The notes: generated from the sequence alone by a model not told the origin. A stretch of 64,000 bases of DNA from Legionella sp. (GCA_009995425.1 JAACPN010000004.1:1-64000), one strand, 5' to 3'; positions 1 to 9,132 are shown, numbered from the stretch's first letter. Made by a program: numbers and translations.

Positions 1-12
1 CTTGTTATTTCC

Positions 13-32
13 AAGTGCCCCATAAGTGCCCC
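13..32. repeat. Short tandem repeat beside the tRNA 3' end
   Basis: The 9-base unit AAGTGCCCC occurs at 13-21 and again at 24-32, a period of 11 bases, about 50 bases beyond the 3' end of the tRNA gene. The 79 bases left of the tRNA hold no recognisable gene. Sequence just downstream of a tRNA 3' end is a common integration site, but no second copy of the tRNA end and no integrase is visible here, so the repeat is only recorded. Confidence 0.35.
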
Positions 33-79
33 TCAGAGGTCTTCAATTTTTTGAACTACTCGTAACTACTTGATTTTAT

Positions 80-156
<77 letters not shown>

Positions 157-169
157 TGATAGAAACGTA

Positions 170-175
170 ATTATA
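170..175 (-). promoter_or_regulatory. Candidate -10 box of the tRNA gene
   Basis: On the minus strand a perfect TATAAT lies 14 bases before the mature 5' end of the tRNA at 156, which would put the transcription start a few bases before the tRNA. No convincing -35 box was found at 16-18 bp spacing. Confidence 0.4.
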
Positions 176-214
176 AAGCGTAATTCAAAAAAACGCTATC
201 CTGAATTACGCTTT
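175..214 (-). terminator. Perfect 13-bp inverted repeat downstream of valS
   Basis: AAAGCGTAATTCA (175-187) and TGAATTACGCTTT (202-214) are perfect reverse complements around a 14-base loop. The structure lies between the end of valS and the tRNA. It could end the valS transcript, but the following T-run on the minus strand is short, and the left arm overlaps the candidate -10 box of the tRNA. Confidence 0.4.
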
Positions 215-238
215 TGTTACCATACATCTCAAGCGCTT

Positions 239-3004
239 CTACAAGGCTTGAATTTTTGCTTGATGATGCAGGGCTTTTTCACGAGCGCGTTCCGCTTGCG
301 CGAGTTTTTCACGCTCTTTTTGGATGATATCTTCAGGCGCTTTGTCGGTGAAGCGTGGATTGTTGAGTTTTCCTGTGGCCAGTGCGATGTCTTGATCAAG
401 CTTTTTCAATGTTTTTTCGAGACGTGCGAGCTCATCATCTTTTTTGATGAGACCTGCCATGGGAATCAGCAGTTCCAAGTCACCGACCACCGCCGAAGCT
501 GATACAGGTATCGCATCGCTTTCTGCGAGGCGATGGATTTTATCTATCTTGGTGAGTGTCATGAGAAGGGTCATGTGCTTCTCAAGTTTTTCTTCGATGT
601 CAGGTGTGATATGACGAAGGTAGAGGGGAATACACACCGACGGACTGATGCCCATTTCACTTCGAATCGTACGAATCGCTTGCACCACGGTTTGCAGCCA
701 GGCGATTTCTGCTTCCAGCTCCAAATCGATGCTTTTTTGATGAACTTCAGGAAAAGAACTGAGCATCAAGGTTTCACCACCTTCGCTTGTAAGTTTATTC
801 AAGCGTTGGAAGATCGTTTCGGTGATGAACGGCATAATTGGATGAAGCAGTTTCACAATATGAAATAATACCGAGATTAATGTTCGGCGTGTGCCACGTT
901 TCATAGCACCCAAGGCTTGGGTGTCATAGAGTACCGGCTTCGAGAGTTCGAGGTACCAGTCGCAGTACTCATGCCATACAAATTCGTATAAGTTATTTGC
1001 TAATAAATCAAAACGGTATTGCCCATAATATTGATGGGTACGCTCAATGCTGTGTTGCAAACGTGAATAAATCCAACGATCGGCAGAACTGTATTGAAAC
1101 GCGCCATCGCCTAAATCTACGCTTTCTTCTTCGGTATGCATGAGAACATAGCGTGCCGCATTCCACAGTTTATTGCAAAAATTTCGATAGCCTTCGACAC
1201 GAGCGATGTCAAAACGCATGACACGTGCATTGGAAGCAATGGCACAAAATGAAAAGCGTAGTGCGTCTGTCCCAAAGGCTTCAATACCTTCTGGAAATTC
1301 TTTTTTTGTGATCGCAATAATTTTCTTTTGCGTTGAGCTCACCAAGTGATTTGCCGAACGTTTTTTAAGTAAATCATCGAGACGGATGCCGTCAATAATA
1401 TCCATGGGGTCAAGAACATTACCTTTGGATTTTGACATTTTCTTTCCATCTTGGTCACAGACCAAGCCGGTGACGAAAACTTCAGGAAAAGGAATTTTTC
1501 CGGTAAATTTCAGGCTCATCATGATCATGCGAGCCACCCAGAAAAATAAAATATCAAATCCTGTAAATAAAGCGGACGTCGGGAAGAAGTCTTCAAAATC
1601 CGGTGTTTTTTCAGGCCATCCTAGCGCAACAAAAGGCCATAGCGATGAAGAAAACCAGGTATCTAAGACATCTTCATCTTGTTTTAATACCCGTTCATCA
1701 TCGATTTTGTATTTAAAACGTACGTCTTTTTCAGTGTATCCAACGTATACTTTGCCGTGGATGTCATACCATGCAGGAATGCGATGTCCCCACCAGAGCT
1801 GGCGGCTAATACACCAGTCTTGAATATTTTCCATCCAGTGCTCATACGTTTTTGTCCAATTATCTGGCACAAAACGTACTTTTCCTTGACGAACAACATC
1901 CAGTGCGGGTTTTGCCAGCGGTTCCATGTGGATATACCACTGGTCGGTGAGCAGCGGCTCAATAATGGTATTCGATTTTTCGCCACGAGGAATGTTGAGC
2001 TGATGCGGTTCTATCTTTTCAAGAAGACCGGCTTGCTCGAGATCGTGAATGATTTTTTCACGAGCAACAAAGCGATCCATGCCTTGGTAGGCAAGGGGGG
2101 CATGTTTATTGATGCAACCTTTTTTGGTTAAAATCGTGGTCATGGGTAATTGATGACGTTTACCGACTTCATAATCATTAAAATCATGCGCAGGCGTAAT
2201 TTTTACACAACCACTGCCAAATTCAGGATCAACATATTCGTCAGCAATGATCGGAATCGTACGATCGCACAAAGGCAAGTGCACGTGCTTTCCGATTAAA
2301 GCTTGATAACGTGTGTCTTCAGGATGAACCGCAATCGCGGCGTCCCCAAGCAAGGTTTCGGGACGTGTTGTTGCAATAATCACAACGTCGTCAGAATCAA
2401 CCAAGGGGTAGCGGATATGCCAAAGATTGCCCGCTTCTGTTTCGGTGATGACTTCAAGATCAGAGACGGCCGTACCAAGTTTTGGATCCCAGTTAACGAG
2501 GCGGTTGCCGCGATATAACAGGCCTTCGTCATAGAGTTGCACAAATACTTTATTGACGGCTTTAGAAAAACCCTCATCCATGGTGAAGCGTGAGCGTGAC
2601 CAATCGGTGGAGCACCCCAGGCGGCGCATTTGGCGCATGATGGTGTCACCTGACTCGTCTTTCCATTGCCAAACACGATCTAAGAATGCATCACGACCCA
2701 TGTCTTTGCGCGACAAATTTTCGTTTTGTAATTTTTTTTCGACCACAAGCTGCGTCGAAATACCCGCATGATCAACACCGGGTTGCCATAATGTACGTTT
2801 GCCACACATGCGCTGGTAACGTGTCATGGCGTCCATGAGCGTGTCTTGGAAACCATGGCCCATGTGTAGCGTTCCTGTGACGTTGGGGGGCGGTAGCATC
2901 ATGCAATAAGGTTTGCCTGAACCTTGTGGACTAAAATAGTCGTGGCTTTCCCATGTTTCGTAACACGTGTGTTCAATATCTTTTGGAGAATAGGTCTTTT
3001 CCAC
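239..3004 (-). CDS. valS: Valine--tRNA ligase
   Basis: Charges tRNA-Val with valine in the cytoplasm; class I synthetase of the Ile/Leu/Val group. The HIGH signature is present as HMGH near residue 49, followed by the KMSKSKGNV loop near residue 525. The editing domain lies between them (GTDALRF follows the loop), and a charged C-terminal arm rich in K/E matches the ValS tRNA-binding coiled coil. The length of about 920 residues is normal. The longest frame starts with TTG at 3010. The GTG at 3004 gives the usual family N-terminus (MEKTYSP) and sits 8 bases after a GAG element, so it is preferred. Stands alone between the tRNA and a divergent permease. Confidence 0.96.
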   Translation of the reverse strand: MEKTYSPKDIEHTCYETWESHDYFSPQGSGKPYCMMLPPPNVTGTLHMGHGFQDTLMDAMTRYQRMCGKRTLWQPGVDHAGISTQLVVEKKLQNENLSRKDMGRDAFLDRVWQWKDESGDTIMRQMRRLGCSTDWSRSRFTMDEGFSKAVNKVFVQLYDEGLLYRGNRLVNWDPKLGTAVSDLEVITETEAGNLWHIRYPLVDSDDVVIIATTRPETLLGDAAIAVHPEDTRYQALIGKHVHLPLCDRTIPIIADEYVDPEFGSGCVKITPAHDFNDYEVGKRHQLPMTTILTKKGCINKHAPLAYQGMDRFVAREKIIHDLEQAGLLEKIEPHQLNIPRGEKSNTIIEPLLTDQWYIHMEPLAKPALDVVRQGKVRFVPDNWTKTYEHWMENIQDWCISRQLWWGHRIPAWYDIHGKVYVGYTEKDVRFKYKIDDERVLKQDEDVLDTWFSSSLWPFVALGWPEKTPDFEDFFPTSALFTGFDILFFWVARMIMMSLKFTGKIPFPEVFVTGLVCDQDGKKMSKSKGNVLDPMDIIDGIRLDDLLKKRSANHLVSSTQKKIIAITKKEFPEGIEAFGTDALRFSFCAIASNARVMRFDIARVEGYRNFCNKLWNAARYVLMHTEEESVDLGDGAFQYSSADRWIYSRLQHSIERTHQYYGQYRFDLLANNLYEFVWHEYCDWYLELSKPVLYDTQALGAMKRGTRRTLISVLFHIVKLLHPIMPFITETIFQRLNKLTSEGGETLMLSSFPEVHQKSIDLELEAEIAWLQTVVQAIRTIRSEMGISPSVCIPLYLRHITPDIEEKLEKHMTLLMTLTKIDKIHRLAESDAIPVSASAVVGDLELLIPMAGLIKKDDELARLEKTLKKLDQDIALATGKLNNPRFTDKAPEDIIQKEREKLAQAERAREKALHHQAKIQAL

Positions 3005-3123
3005 GATCAAATCTCGGTTGGAAAACTAGATGTGGCGCATTCTATCATATCGATCTTCAACGATCATTTGTTTTAGATTTGTTTTAGCGCGTAAAAAACG
3101 TGAGGAGAGCAGATGATGCTTTG

Positions 3124-3132
3124 TGTTATAAT
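3124..3132 (+). promoter_or_regulatory. Extended -10 promoter (TGtTATAAT)
   Basis: TGT followed directly by TATAAT is a perfect extended -10 element, placed about 45 bases before the permease start. No good -35 hexamer lies at the usual spacing, as expected for this promoter class. The 12-mer TTGTGTTATAAT recurs at 32889-32900, upstream of another gene. Confidence 0.6.
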
Positions 3133-3176
3133 GCATGATTTTAGTTAAATTATTTTAAGAAAGACAACAGGTCGTT

Positions 3177-4364
3177 ATGCAATCAAAAAATATTATCGGT
3201 GGCATGCTCATGATTTTAGGTACCTGTATTGGTGCCGGTATGCTGGCTATTCCTATCGTCAGTGCGCATGAATCATTTCGATTTAGCGCGTTGCTTTTAA
3301 CCATTGCTTGGTTGTGTATGACCATGGGTGCTTTTGCGGTACTGGAAGTTAATTTATGGTTTAAACCTGGTAGTAACTTAATTACGATGGCCGAAGCTAC
3401 GCTGGGCGCCTGGGGAAAAACGGTCACAAGTTTGCTTTATTTATTGCTCATGTACAGTTTGATTTGCGCCTACCTTGCGAGTGCCAGTGGCGTATTGCAA
3501 ACATTTTTTAAAGCCATTGATTTTCATATACCGCGCGCATTAACAACGGTGATGACGTTACTTGTTTTGGGGAGTATTGTTTGCCGAGGGATGGGGGCGG
3601 TTGATATGGCCAACCGTTTATTTATGAGCATTAAGCTTATCATTTTTATTCTTATTGTGAGCGTACTTGCGCCTCAAATTCAGTTAGAAAAGTTATATGA
3701 AGGCGATTTTTCGATACGGAACAGTGCATTTATTGTCATGGTGACGTCGTTTGGTTATGCGACCATCTTGCCTACCCTGCGTGAATATTTGCACTCGGAT
3801 AGAAAAGCATTAAAATTTATTGTACTGGCCGGGAGCTTGGTGCCGTTCGCGATTTTCTTACTCTGGCTTTGCATTATTCAAGGTGTGCTGCCACGTGAGG
3901 GGGAACATGGTTTAATTGCGATGGCGGAGTCAAATAATTCAAGCTCAAGCCTCATGCTTGCCATCACGCATGTCGCCAATAACGCATGGATGAAATATAT
4001 CGCCAGTATGTTTGTTTCGGTCTACGTACTTACCTCGTTTTTATCCGTAGCGATTAGCTTGGCGGATTTTATTGCCGATGGCTTGAGCAAAACCAAGCAA
4101 GGCAAAGACGGGCTATTGATTCATGCGTTGTGTTTTTTGCCGCCTTTGTTGATTGTTTTAGTTAAACCCGGAGTTTTTATTACAGCACTGGCGTATGCGG
4201 GTGTGTGGTGTATTATTTTACTCATGATTTTGCCTTTACTTATGCTGTACAGTGGCCGTTATAAGCATACGTTGTCTGATCATCATATTTTGCCCGGTGG
4301 TCGTTGGTTTTTATCGGTGATGTTGGGTATTGCTTGTGTATTTTTAATCATGCAGTTTTTTTAA
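3177..4364 (+). CDS. Aromatic amino acid permease (TyrP/Mtr-like, HAAAP family)
   Basis: Integral inner-membrane proton symporter for tyrosine or tryptophan. The N-terminus carries the family signature GGMLMILGTCIGAGMLAIP, and about eleven hydrophobic spans follow across 395 residues, the usual length. ATG at 3177 is preceded by CAGG six bases upstream. The extended -10 promoter at 3124-3132 probably drives it. Legionella-type bacteria depend on amino acids and carry several such paralogues. Substrate cannot be fixed from sequence; tyrosine is the commonest assignment. Confidence 0.85.
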   Translation: MQSKNIIGGMLMILGTCIGAGMLAIPIVSAHESFRFSALLLTIAWLCMTMGAFAVLEVNLWFKPGSNLITMAEATLGAWGKTVTSLLYLLLMYSLICAYLASASGVLQTFFKAIDFHIPRALTTVMTLLVLGSIVCRGMGAVDMANRLFMSIKLIIFILIVSVLAPQIQLEKLYEGDFSIRNSAFIVMVTSFGYATILPTLREYLHSDRKALKFIVLAGSLVPFAIFLLWLCIIQGVLPREGEHGLIAMAESNNSSSSLMLAITHVANNAWMKYIASMFVSVYVLTSFLSVAISLADFIADGLSKTKQGKDGLLIHALCFLPPLLIVLVKPGVFITALAYAGVWCIILLMILPLLMLYSGRYKHTLSDHHILPGGRWFLSVMLGIACVFLIMQFF

Positions 4365-4383
4365 TAGCAAACAGGATGTGGTT

Positions 4384-5130
4384 ATGGTGAATTTAGAACA
4401 GCTGCGTGTGGTGGTGACCGGTGGTGCTTCAGGCATGGGGCTTGCGTGTGCCGAATATTTTCGTGCACGCGGTGCAAAGGTTATGGTATGGGATATGCAA
4501 GCGGATGTGAATGATGCGCATGCTATTGCGTGTGATGTCCGTTCAGATGATAGCGTTCGAGCAGCTTTAGCTGAAACGATCAAGCGCATCGGCTTACCAC
4601 GTGTTTGCATCCAATGCGCGGGGATTGCACCGGCAGGACGTATGGTCAGCAAGCAGGGAGCGATGCCACTGGATGCATTTAAACAGGTGATTGATGTGAA
4701 CTTGGTCGGTACGTTTAATGTCATGCGTGTGTTTGCTGAAGCGATTATACAGACGCCAGACGTGCTTGATGGTGAAGAGCAGGGTGTGATCATCAACACC
4801 GCGTCGATTGCAGCGTATGAAGGTCAAATAGGGCAGACGGCGTACAGTGCATCCAAAGGTGGTGTTGTTGCGCTTACATTGCCTGCTGCACGTGAATTGG
4901 CATCAAGTGGTATACGCGTGAACACCATAGCGCCCGGGCTTATTGCGACACCTTTATTGCTCAATATGCCAGAAGAGGTTCAGGCAAGTTTGGCTGAGTC
5001 GGTACCGTTTCCTAAGCGCCTGGGCAAACCGGAAGAATTTGCCGCGTTGGCGGCGCACATCATTGAAAATAGCATGATCAACGGTGAAGTGATTCGTTTA
5101 GATGGTGCATTACGCATGGCGCCACGTTAA
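4384..5130 (+). CDS. Short-chain dehydrogenase, 3-hydroxyacyl-CoA dehydrogenase type 2-like
   Basis: Classical SDR of 248 residues: NAD-binding TGGASGMG at the N-terminus and catalytic Tyr154-x3-Lys158 in YSASKGG. The whole C-terminal half (RVNTIAPGLIATPLL, then NGEVIRLDGALRMAPR at the end) follows the HSD17B10/3-hydroxy-2-methylbutyryl-CoA dehydrogenase group, which oxidises 3-hydroxyacyl-CoAs in isoleucine and fatty acid breakdown. The longest frame starts with GTG at 4378. ATG 4384 is chosen because AGGA lies 7 bases upstream. It follows the permease by 19 bases, so the two may be cotranscribed. It overlaps the convergent HEPN gene by 4 bases. Confidence 0.85.
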   Translation: MVNLEQLRVVVTGGASGMGLACAEYFRARGAKVMVWDMQADVNDAHAIACDVRSDDSVRAALAETIKRIGLPRVCIQCAGIAPAGRMVSKQGAMPLDAFKQVIDVNLVGTFNVMRVFAEAIIQTPDVLDGEEQGVIINTASIAAYEGQIGQTAYSASKGGVVALTLPAARELASSGIRVNTIAPGLIATPLLLNMPEEVQASLAESVPFPKRLGKPEEFAALAAHIIENSMINGEVIRLDGALRMAPR

Positions 5131-5534
5131 GCTTGATAGCGTTTAAGCTGCTCGTAGGTTTCGTGAATCACGGGATAATAGGTTTTGATGCGATGATAAA
5201 TTTCATCGGCTAAATCTTGATTGTATGTATGTGATGTCAAATTTCGGTCTTGAAGCATACGGAGCCATATCGATTCATCATCAATGAGCTGGCCTTTAAA
5301 CGCTTCACGTAAAACATCTTTGGGATAGGTGGGCGTGCCTCCACGAGATTCGATGATACGTCTTAATAATTTCCAAAATAATTCAACAGTAAATTCAAAG
5401 CGTTGGATGCATGCATCAATGTTACTGCGATCCGATTGCATGGGTTTGTCAACCATTTGTTTGAGTGCGACGAGTGCCTGTTCTACTTGATGGAACGATA
5501 AGGTAAGTTTTTCATGATGTGATATTTTTTTCAT
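5127..5534 (-). CDS. HEPN-domain protein, HI0074-type nucleotidyltransferase substrate-binding family
   Basis: A 135-residue helical protein of the HI0074 family, always paired with a minimal nucleotidyltransferase. It carries RNLTSH, an R-x4-H motif (R97, H102 from this start) that is the RNase signature of HEPN toxins such as HepT. Start ATG 5534 (MKKISHHE) overlaps the end of the partner gene by 23 bases; the frame could extend to 5564. In known MNT/HEPN pairs the nucleotidyltransferase neutralises the HEPN RNase by adding nucleotides next to the motif. Whether this pair is an active toxin-antitoxin system is inferred. Confidence 0.8.
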   Translation of the reverse strand: MKKISHHEKLTLSFHQVEQALVALKQMVDKPMQSDRSNIDACIQRFEFTVELFWKLLRRIIESRGGTPTYPKDVLREAFKGQLIDDESIWLRMLQDRNLTSHTYNQDLADEIYHRIKTYYPVIHETYEQLKRYQA

Positions 5535-5826
5535 AGAGTATGATTCCATCGCGATCAATTGCATGTTTGAGCGGGTTATTGAGGGCTAACGTGTCATATT
5601 GTACACAATCAATAGCTAATAGAGTATCTGCTTCATCAATAATGTTTAATAGTGTTTGCCAGTCGTGAATGTCAGCCTGGGGGCAAAATACCGCTAAATC
5701 AATATCAGAGCGTGGTTGCTCATCACCACGTGCACGTGAGCCGTAGAGTATTATTTTCTCGACAAAAGGTAGGGCTGTGAGTTGTGTATAAAACTGTTTA
5801 TTGATTAAACTATCTAAGTTCATCAT
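5512..5826 (-). CDS. Minimal nucleotidyltransferase (MntA-like antitoxin)
   Basis: Polymerase-beta-type minimal nucleotidyltransferase with the diagnostic GSRARGDEQPRSDIDLAVF (GSx10DxD; D41 and D43 as metal ligands) and a third acidic residue in LAIDCVQYD. The frame opens at 5868, but that codon falls inside the palindrome that carries the likely -10 box. ATG 5826 (or 5823) is therefore the probable start, giving 104 residues, the family norm. Translationally coupled to the HEPN gene. In such pairs this enzyme AMPylates or otherwise nucleotidylates HEPN to silence it. Confidence 0.85.
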   Translation of the reverse strand: MMNLDSLINKQFYTQLTALPFVEKIILYGSRARGDEQPRSDIDLAVFCPQADIHDWQTLLNIIDEADTLLAIDCVQYDTLALNNPLKHAIDRDGIILYEKNITS

Positions 5827-5856
5827 GTTTTTTTTGTTGTCAAATAGATTCTTGCC

Positions 5857-5876
5857 AGTATACAACATGGTATACT
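5857..5876. promoter_or_regulatory. Perfect palindrome between divergent genes; candidate operator and divergent -10 boxes
   Basis: AGTATAC-AACATG-GTATACT: 7-bp arms are exact reverse complements around a 6-base spacer. Each arm contains TATACT, a good -10 hexamer, read outward on its own strand: towards MNT/HEPN on the minus strand and towards the unknown gene at 5913 on the plus strand. This suggests one site controlling both transcripts. No DNA-binding protein is encoded by the pair itself, so the regulator is unknown. Confidence 0.5.
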
Positions 5877-5912
5877 TTTATCATCTTATCGTCGATGGAG
5901 GTGTCAACATTC

Positions 5913-6830
5913 ATGACTAGCGCTATAGAAAATAACGCACAAAAATCACCGGAAGAGAATTTAAACATCAAATTTGAATTCATTGATTACCCGCTTTGGT
6001 GTTATGGCTGGAAGATTAAACATGGGTTTGATACCTCACAATCCGGTAAAAAAATCGCGATCATGCAGTTTTCATACGAATCAGAAGCATCATCAACTCA
6101 ATTGATGCGTTCGCTTGAAAATACGGAAGGTAGATTAGCCCGCGCCATTCCTCTTTTTTTACTCGAAGTGATTTATTATGGTAGCGATGCGTCATCGCGT
6201 GTTATTTTTCCTGTGAGTCAACTGAATAAAGAATCGTATGTTGTATACGGCTCACCCACATCGCGTCAACAGGTTATGGCTTTGGCGGAGCAAGGCTTTG
6301 ATGGCGTCGTGACGGGGGTGATGGCATCCCATGAGCTTAAGATGACGTATTGGAATTTGGTGGAAGAGACGGAGGCGCATCAAACTTTTTCGTTTGATTT
6401 TAATCAACCTGAGAACACGCTTTCGCATATTGAAGCATTTGTTTTTGAGCAAGCGGGTCTACATTTTGATCCGAGTTTTCAAAGGCATAAGCGAGGTTTT
6501 CAGGCGATACCCGAGCAGTATCGACGTGAATATCTGATGTTGAGTTCTCAGCATTTGACATTATATCGTGCACCGGTGGCTGATATGGCGATAAGTGAGC
6601 ATCAATTAATCCAAGGGTTGTTGAAGCTCGCAAAGCATGGTGAAATCTTACAGATGCAGTTGAATTTGATCAGCACGATCCATATGTGCATGCGTTATCA
6701 ATCATCTGCCATCAAAGATTATAAAGGTCGCATGACGCGATGGCTGGATGGTATTGCTGTGAGTGATCATATTTTACATATTATTGCCAAAAAAACAGCT
6801 AAGGTGTTTAGGGAATATTGTGGTGATTAG
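5913..6830 (+). CDS. Protein of unknown function
   Basis: About 305 residues, not recognised. No signal peptide and no clear membrane span; composition is that of a soluble mixed alpha/beta protein with a helical C-terminal third (from about residue 205). The frame opens at ATG 5895, but GGAGG at 5897-5901 points to ATG 5913, 11 bases downstream. It is divergent from the MNT/HEPN pair and shares the palindromic promoter region with it. It is followed by another unknown gene on the same strand, about 100 bases later. No motif supports a function. Confidence 0.7.
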   Translation: MTSAIENNAQKSPEENLNIKFEFIDYPLWCYGWKIKHGFDTSQSGKKIAIMQFSYESEASSTQLMRSLENTEGRLARAIPLFLLEVIYYGSDASSRVIFPVSQLNKESYVVYGSPTSRQQVMALAEQGFDGVVTGVMASHELKMTYWNLVEETEAHQTFSFDFNQPENTLSHIEAFVFEQAGLHFDPSFQRHKRGFQAIPEQYRREYLMLSSQHLTLYRAPVADMAISEHQLIQGLLKLAKHGEILQMQLNLISTIHMCMRYQSSAIKDYKGRMTRWLDGIAVSDHILHIIAKKTAKVFREYCGD

Positions 6831-6932
6831 GTAGGTTTTTTCAAAATATTGGCTGGTTTTTTTGTGGTTTATATGGTTATTATTTAATCTCCATGTTATG
6901 ATCTCCGCAAATCTATCTGCTTTTTGTTGCTT

Positions 6933-8762
6933 ATGCTTTCGTTAGAGATGCTTCAGTCTGTTGTCAATGTGGGTGCCGATGCGCATTCAGTTTCGCAATA
7001 TTTAGCTTATACACAAGAAACGGTGGATAGTGGTGTCAAAAATAAACTATGGTCTTTTCGAGCGATTCATTGGCTAACGAACCTTACGCTTTTTCCTTTG
7101 CTTGGATTATTTCCTGTACTTAATGTTTGGCTTATCTATATTGGAACGGCTTTGCTGTTAGGTACTATTTTTTATCTTGCCTCCATCGCTCATCGAAACC
7201 AAATAGCTGAAAATTTAGATGAGCATGAAACAATCATCAGTCTTCCTTGGGAACTTCATAAAAATACCTATTTAATGAAATCTGCTTTGTTTTTAAGCGA
7301 AAACCTAGTGTATCCCTTGCTCGTACTCTACGGTGTTTCTCTTGGGGCTTGTGTATTTTGGGGTTCGCCATGGTACGCATGCATTGCTGTAGCAATGTTT
7401 GCATTAGACCAACTTTATCAACGCGAATATTTACCCGAATTTCTAGATATGCCTTATCTGTGCTTGAGTGTGGCCATGATTTTGCTCGTGATTTTTGGTG
7501 TAACAAGTTATATTGCACTTGGGCTTTCTTTGGCGATGGTCGCATTTACTGTGATAGATTATATCCAATGTTATAACTCAGGTGAAACCAGCCCAACCGT
7601 GCAGTTTCCTAAAAGTCAGGTTTTGGAAGTTGATGCGACTGAGGTTGCCCAACCGTTAGAAACGGTTCTTGGGTCATACCAAGCAGCGCGAGTTAACTTA
7701 GAGCTTCATGTGACGTTTGATCATTTTTATGAAAGCTATCAACTCGTGGACAATATATTAAAAGACGTGCCATCGGTAAATTATCAGCGATACTTAGTCT
7801 TATTTGATCGAATTGATTTTAAAGACGTAGACGTTCAAGAGCATATGTTATGCCAAATGTATGCACATGATAAATTTAATGGACAAGATTTACAGGGTTT
7901 ATCTCAAGATGAGTTAATAGCCCGTCAAAAAGATTATTTGAGGCAAGAAATGGCGGTTTTTGTTGAGCGGCTCGAGCAGTCATCTCATCGTGATTTAACC
8001 CATTTACAAGCGGCCAACATGCATGGATACGCGCGTTTGTTATTATCAAACATGGAGCATTATAGAGCGGATGATCAAGCCTCGCTTTTAATCGCCATTG
8101 CTATGACGACCGGTTCGCATTGCTATCGTTCGTATACTGAAAATTTAAGCACGTTTGCTGCTGAAAAAGAGCTATTATTTAAACGAGAACTCACGTTGAG
8201 AGAGCATGCACTGCTCGCTGTTCAAGACATTCGGGAGACGGCATTTCGAACGTATTATTATGATACCGTACGTGTGTTCAATCAGTACAATCCTTTTTGG
8301 ACGGATGTGGATGATTATTTTACGTATGAAGATTTTGTTTGTTGGTTTGGTCTAAATTTTTATTTGCGTAATGTAAGTTTTACCATCGGTTTGCGCGAGG
8401 CGTCTCAGGTGCTATGGGATCGTGTGATTGCGTTTATTTTTCGAGGGTATCAGCTTTTATTTTGTGAAAAATACGATGTGAAGTATTTAGTTGATCGGGC
8501 GATTGATCCAAAAGAAAAACTCTACCCTATTTTTTTAAAATGGTGTGCAGATCGTGGCGTGAATATCTTGCAATTGGATGAAGATTTGAGGCCGATTGAG
8601 CGTAATCCAGACGAACTTCGGGCCTTGGCTGAATTGATGCTGCTTGATTTAAATATTGTGGATGTGAAAACGCCGGCTGTTTCACGCCATGTGTTGTTTC
8701 AGCCAGCGGCTTTGGTTGTTGATCATGATGAGATATTGTCATTTAGGTGCGACACTGCTTAG
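6933..8762 (+). CDS. Membrane protein of unknown function with large cytoplasmic domain
   Basis: About 609 residues. The first 210 residues hold two hydrophobic clusters (near 45-85 and 115-205) that make about six membrane spans. The remaining 390 residues are soluble, tyrosine-, phenylalanine- and acid-rich and predicted helical. No recognised domain. The longest frame begins with two TTG codons at 6924; ATG 6933 is preferred, although no good ribosome site is present, and ATG 6948 is possible. It lies between the gene at 5913 and two toxin-antitoxin pairs. Whether it belongs to an accessory system is unknown. Confidence 0.7.
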   Translation: MLSLEMLQSVVNVGADAHSVSQYLAYTQETVDSGVKNKLWSFRAIHWLTNLTLFPLLGLFPVLNVWLIYIGTALLLGTIFYLASIAHRNQIAENLDEHETIISLPWELHKNTYLMKSALFLSENLVYPLLVLYGVSLGACVFWGSPWYACIAVAMFALDQLYQREYLPEFLDMPYLCLSVAMILLVIFGVTSYIALGLSLAMVAFTVIDYIQCYNSGETSPTVQFPKSQVLEVDATEVAQPLETVLGSYQAARVNLELHVTFDHFYESYQLVDNILKDVPSVNYQRYLVLFDRIDFKDVDVQEHMLCQMYAHDKFNGQDLQGLSQDELIARQKDYLRQEMAVFVERLEQSSHRDLTHLQAANMHGYARLLLSNMEHYRADDQASLLIAIAMTTGSHCYRSYTENLSTFAAEKELLFKRELTLREHALLAVQDIRETAFRTYYYDTVRVFNQYNPFWTDVDDYFTYEDFVCWFGLNFYLRNVSFTIGLREASQVLWDRVIAFIFRGYQLLFCEKYDVKYLVDRAIDPKEKLYPIFLKWCADRGVNILQLDEDLRPIERNPDELRALAELMLLDLNIVDVKTPAVSRHVLFQPAALVVDHDEILSFRCDTA

Positions 8763-8778
8763 TTATGACACTCACAAA

Positions 8779-9132
8779 TTAAGTTAAATAATTTAATGAA
8801 AAATGATTGCTAAAATTATCATTGTTAAAGTTTGTTAAATGGGGCTTAACATTAACTTCAATGTCCTGATTAAGTAAAATCAAAAAAACCATGAGTTTAT
8901 CAATGGAAAACCCTGATAGTTGGCCACGGGCTAGCCGAGATACTTTTGGCTGATCAATACTAAGGAGTTTCGCTGCATCAACTTGAGTAAGATTACGTTC
9001 TTTAATTATTTTGTTAATAATCATAACAAACTTAGCTTTTAACAAATGCTCATCAGCATTAGGATAACCTAAGTCCTGAAATACGTTGCCAGATGATCTT
9101 GTCATCTTCAATTCATCATGGTTACTCATCAT
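8779..9132 (-). CDS. XRE-family antitoxin (HigA/Ata-like)
   Basis: 117 residues with a helix-turn-helix: NLTQVDAAKLLSIDQPKVSRLARG, then FSIDKLMVFLILLNQDIEV. This is the HTH type found in antitoxins of Gp49-type HigB (Tad-Ata) modules. Its ATG overlaps the toxin stop by 4 bases (ATGA), and toxin-before-antitoxin order is typical of HigBA. It would neutralise the toxin and repress the operon, probably at the palindrome upstream of the toxin. The C-terminal tail is Asn-rich and may be disordered. Confidence 0.85.
   Translation of the reverse strand: MMSNHDELKMTRSSGNVFQDLGYPNADEHLLKAKFVMIINKIIKERNLTQVDAAKLLSIDQPKVSRLARGQLSGFSIDKLMVFLILLNQDIEVNVKPHLTNFNNDNFSNHFSLNYLT

Noticed and set aside
1386..1823. 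Open frame of 145 codons antisense to valS
   Set aside because: Shadow of the valS coding frame; no ribosome site and no protein-like motif.
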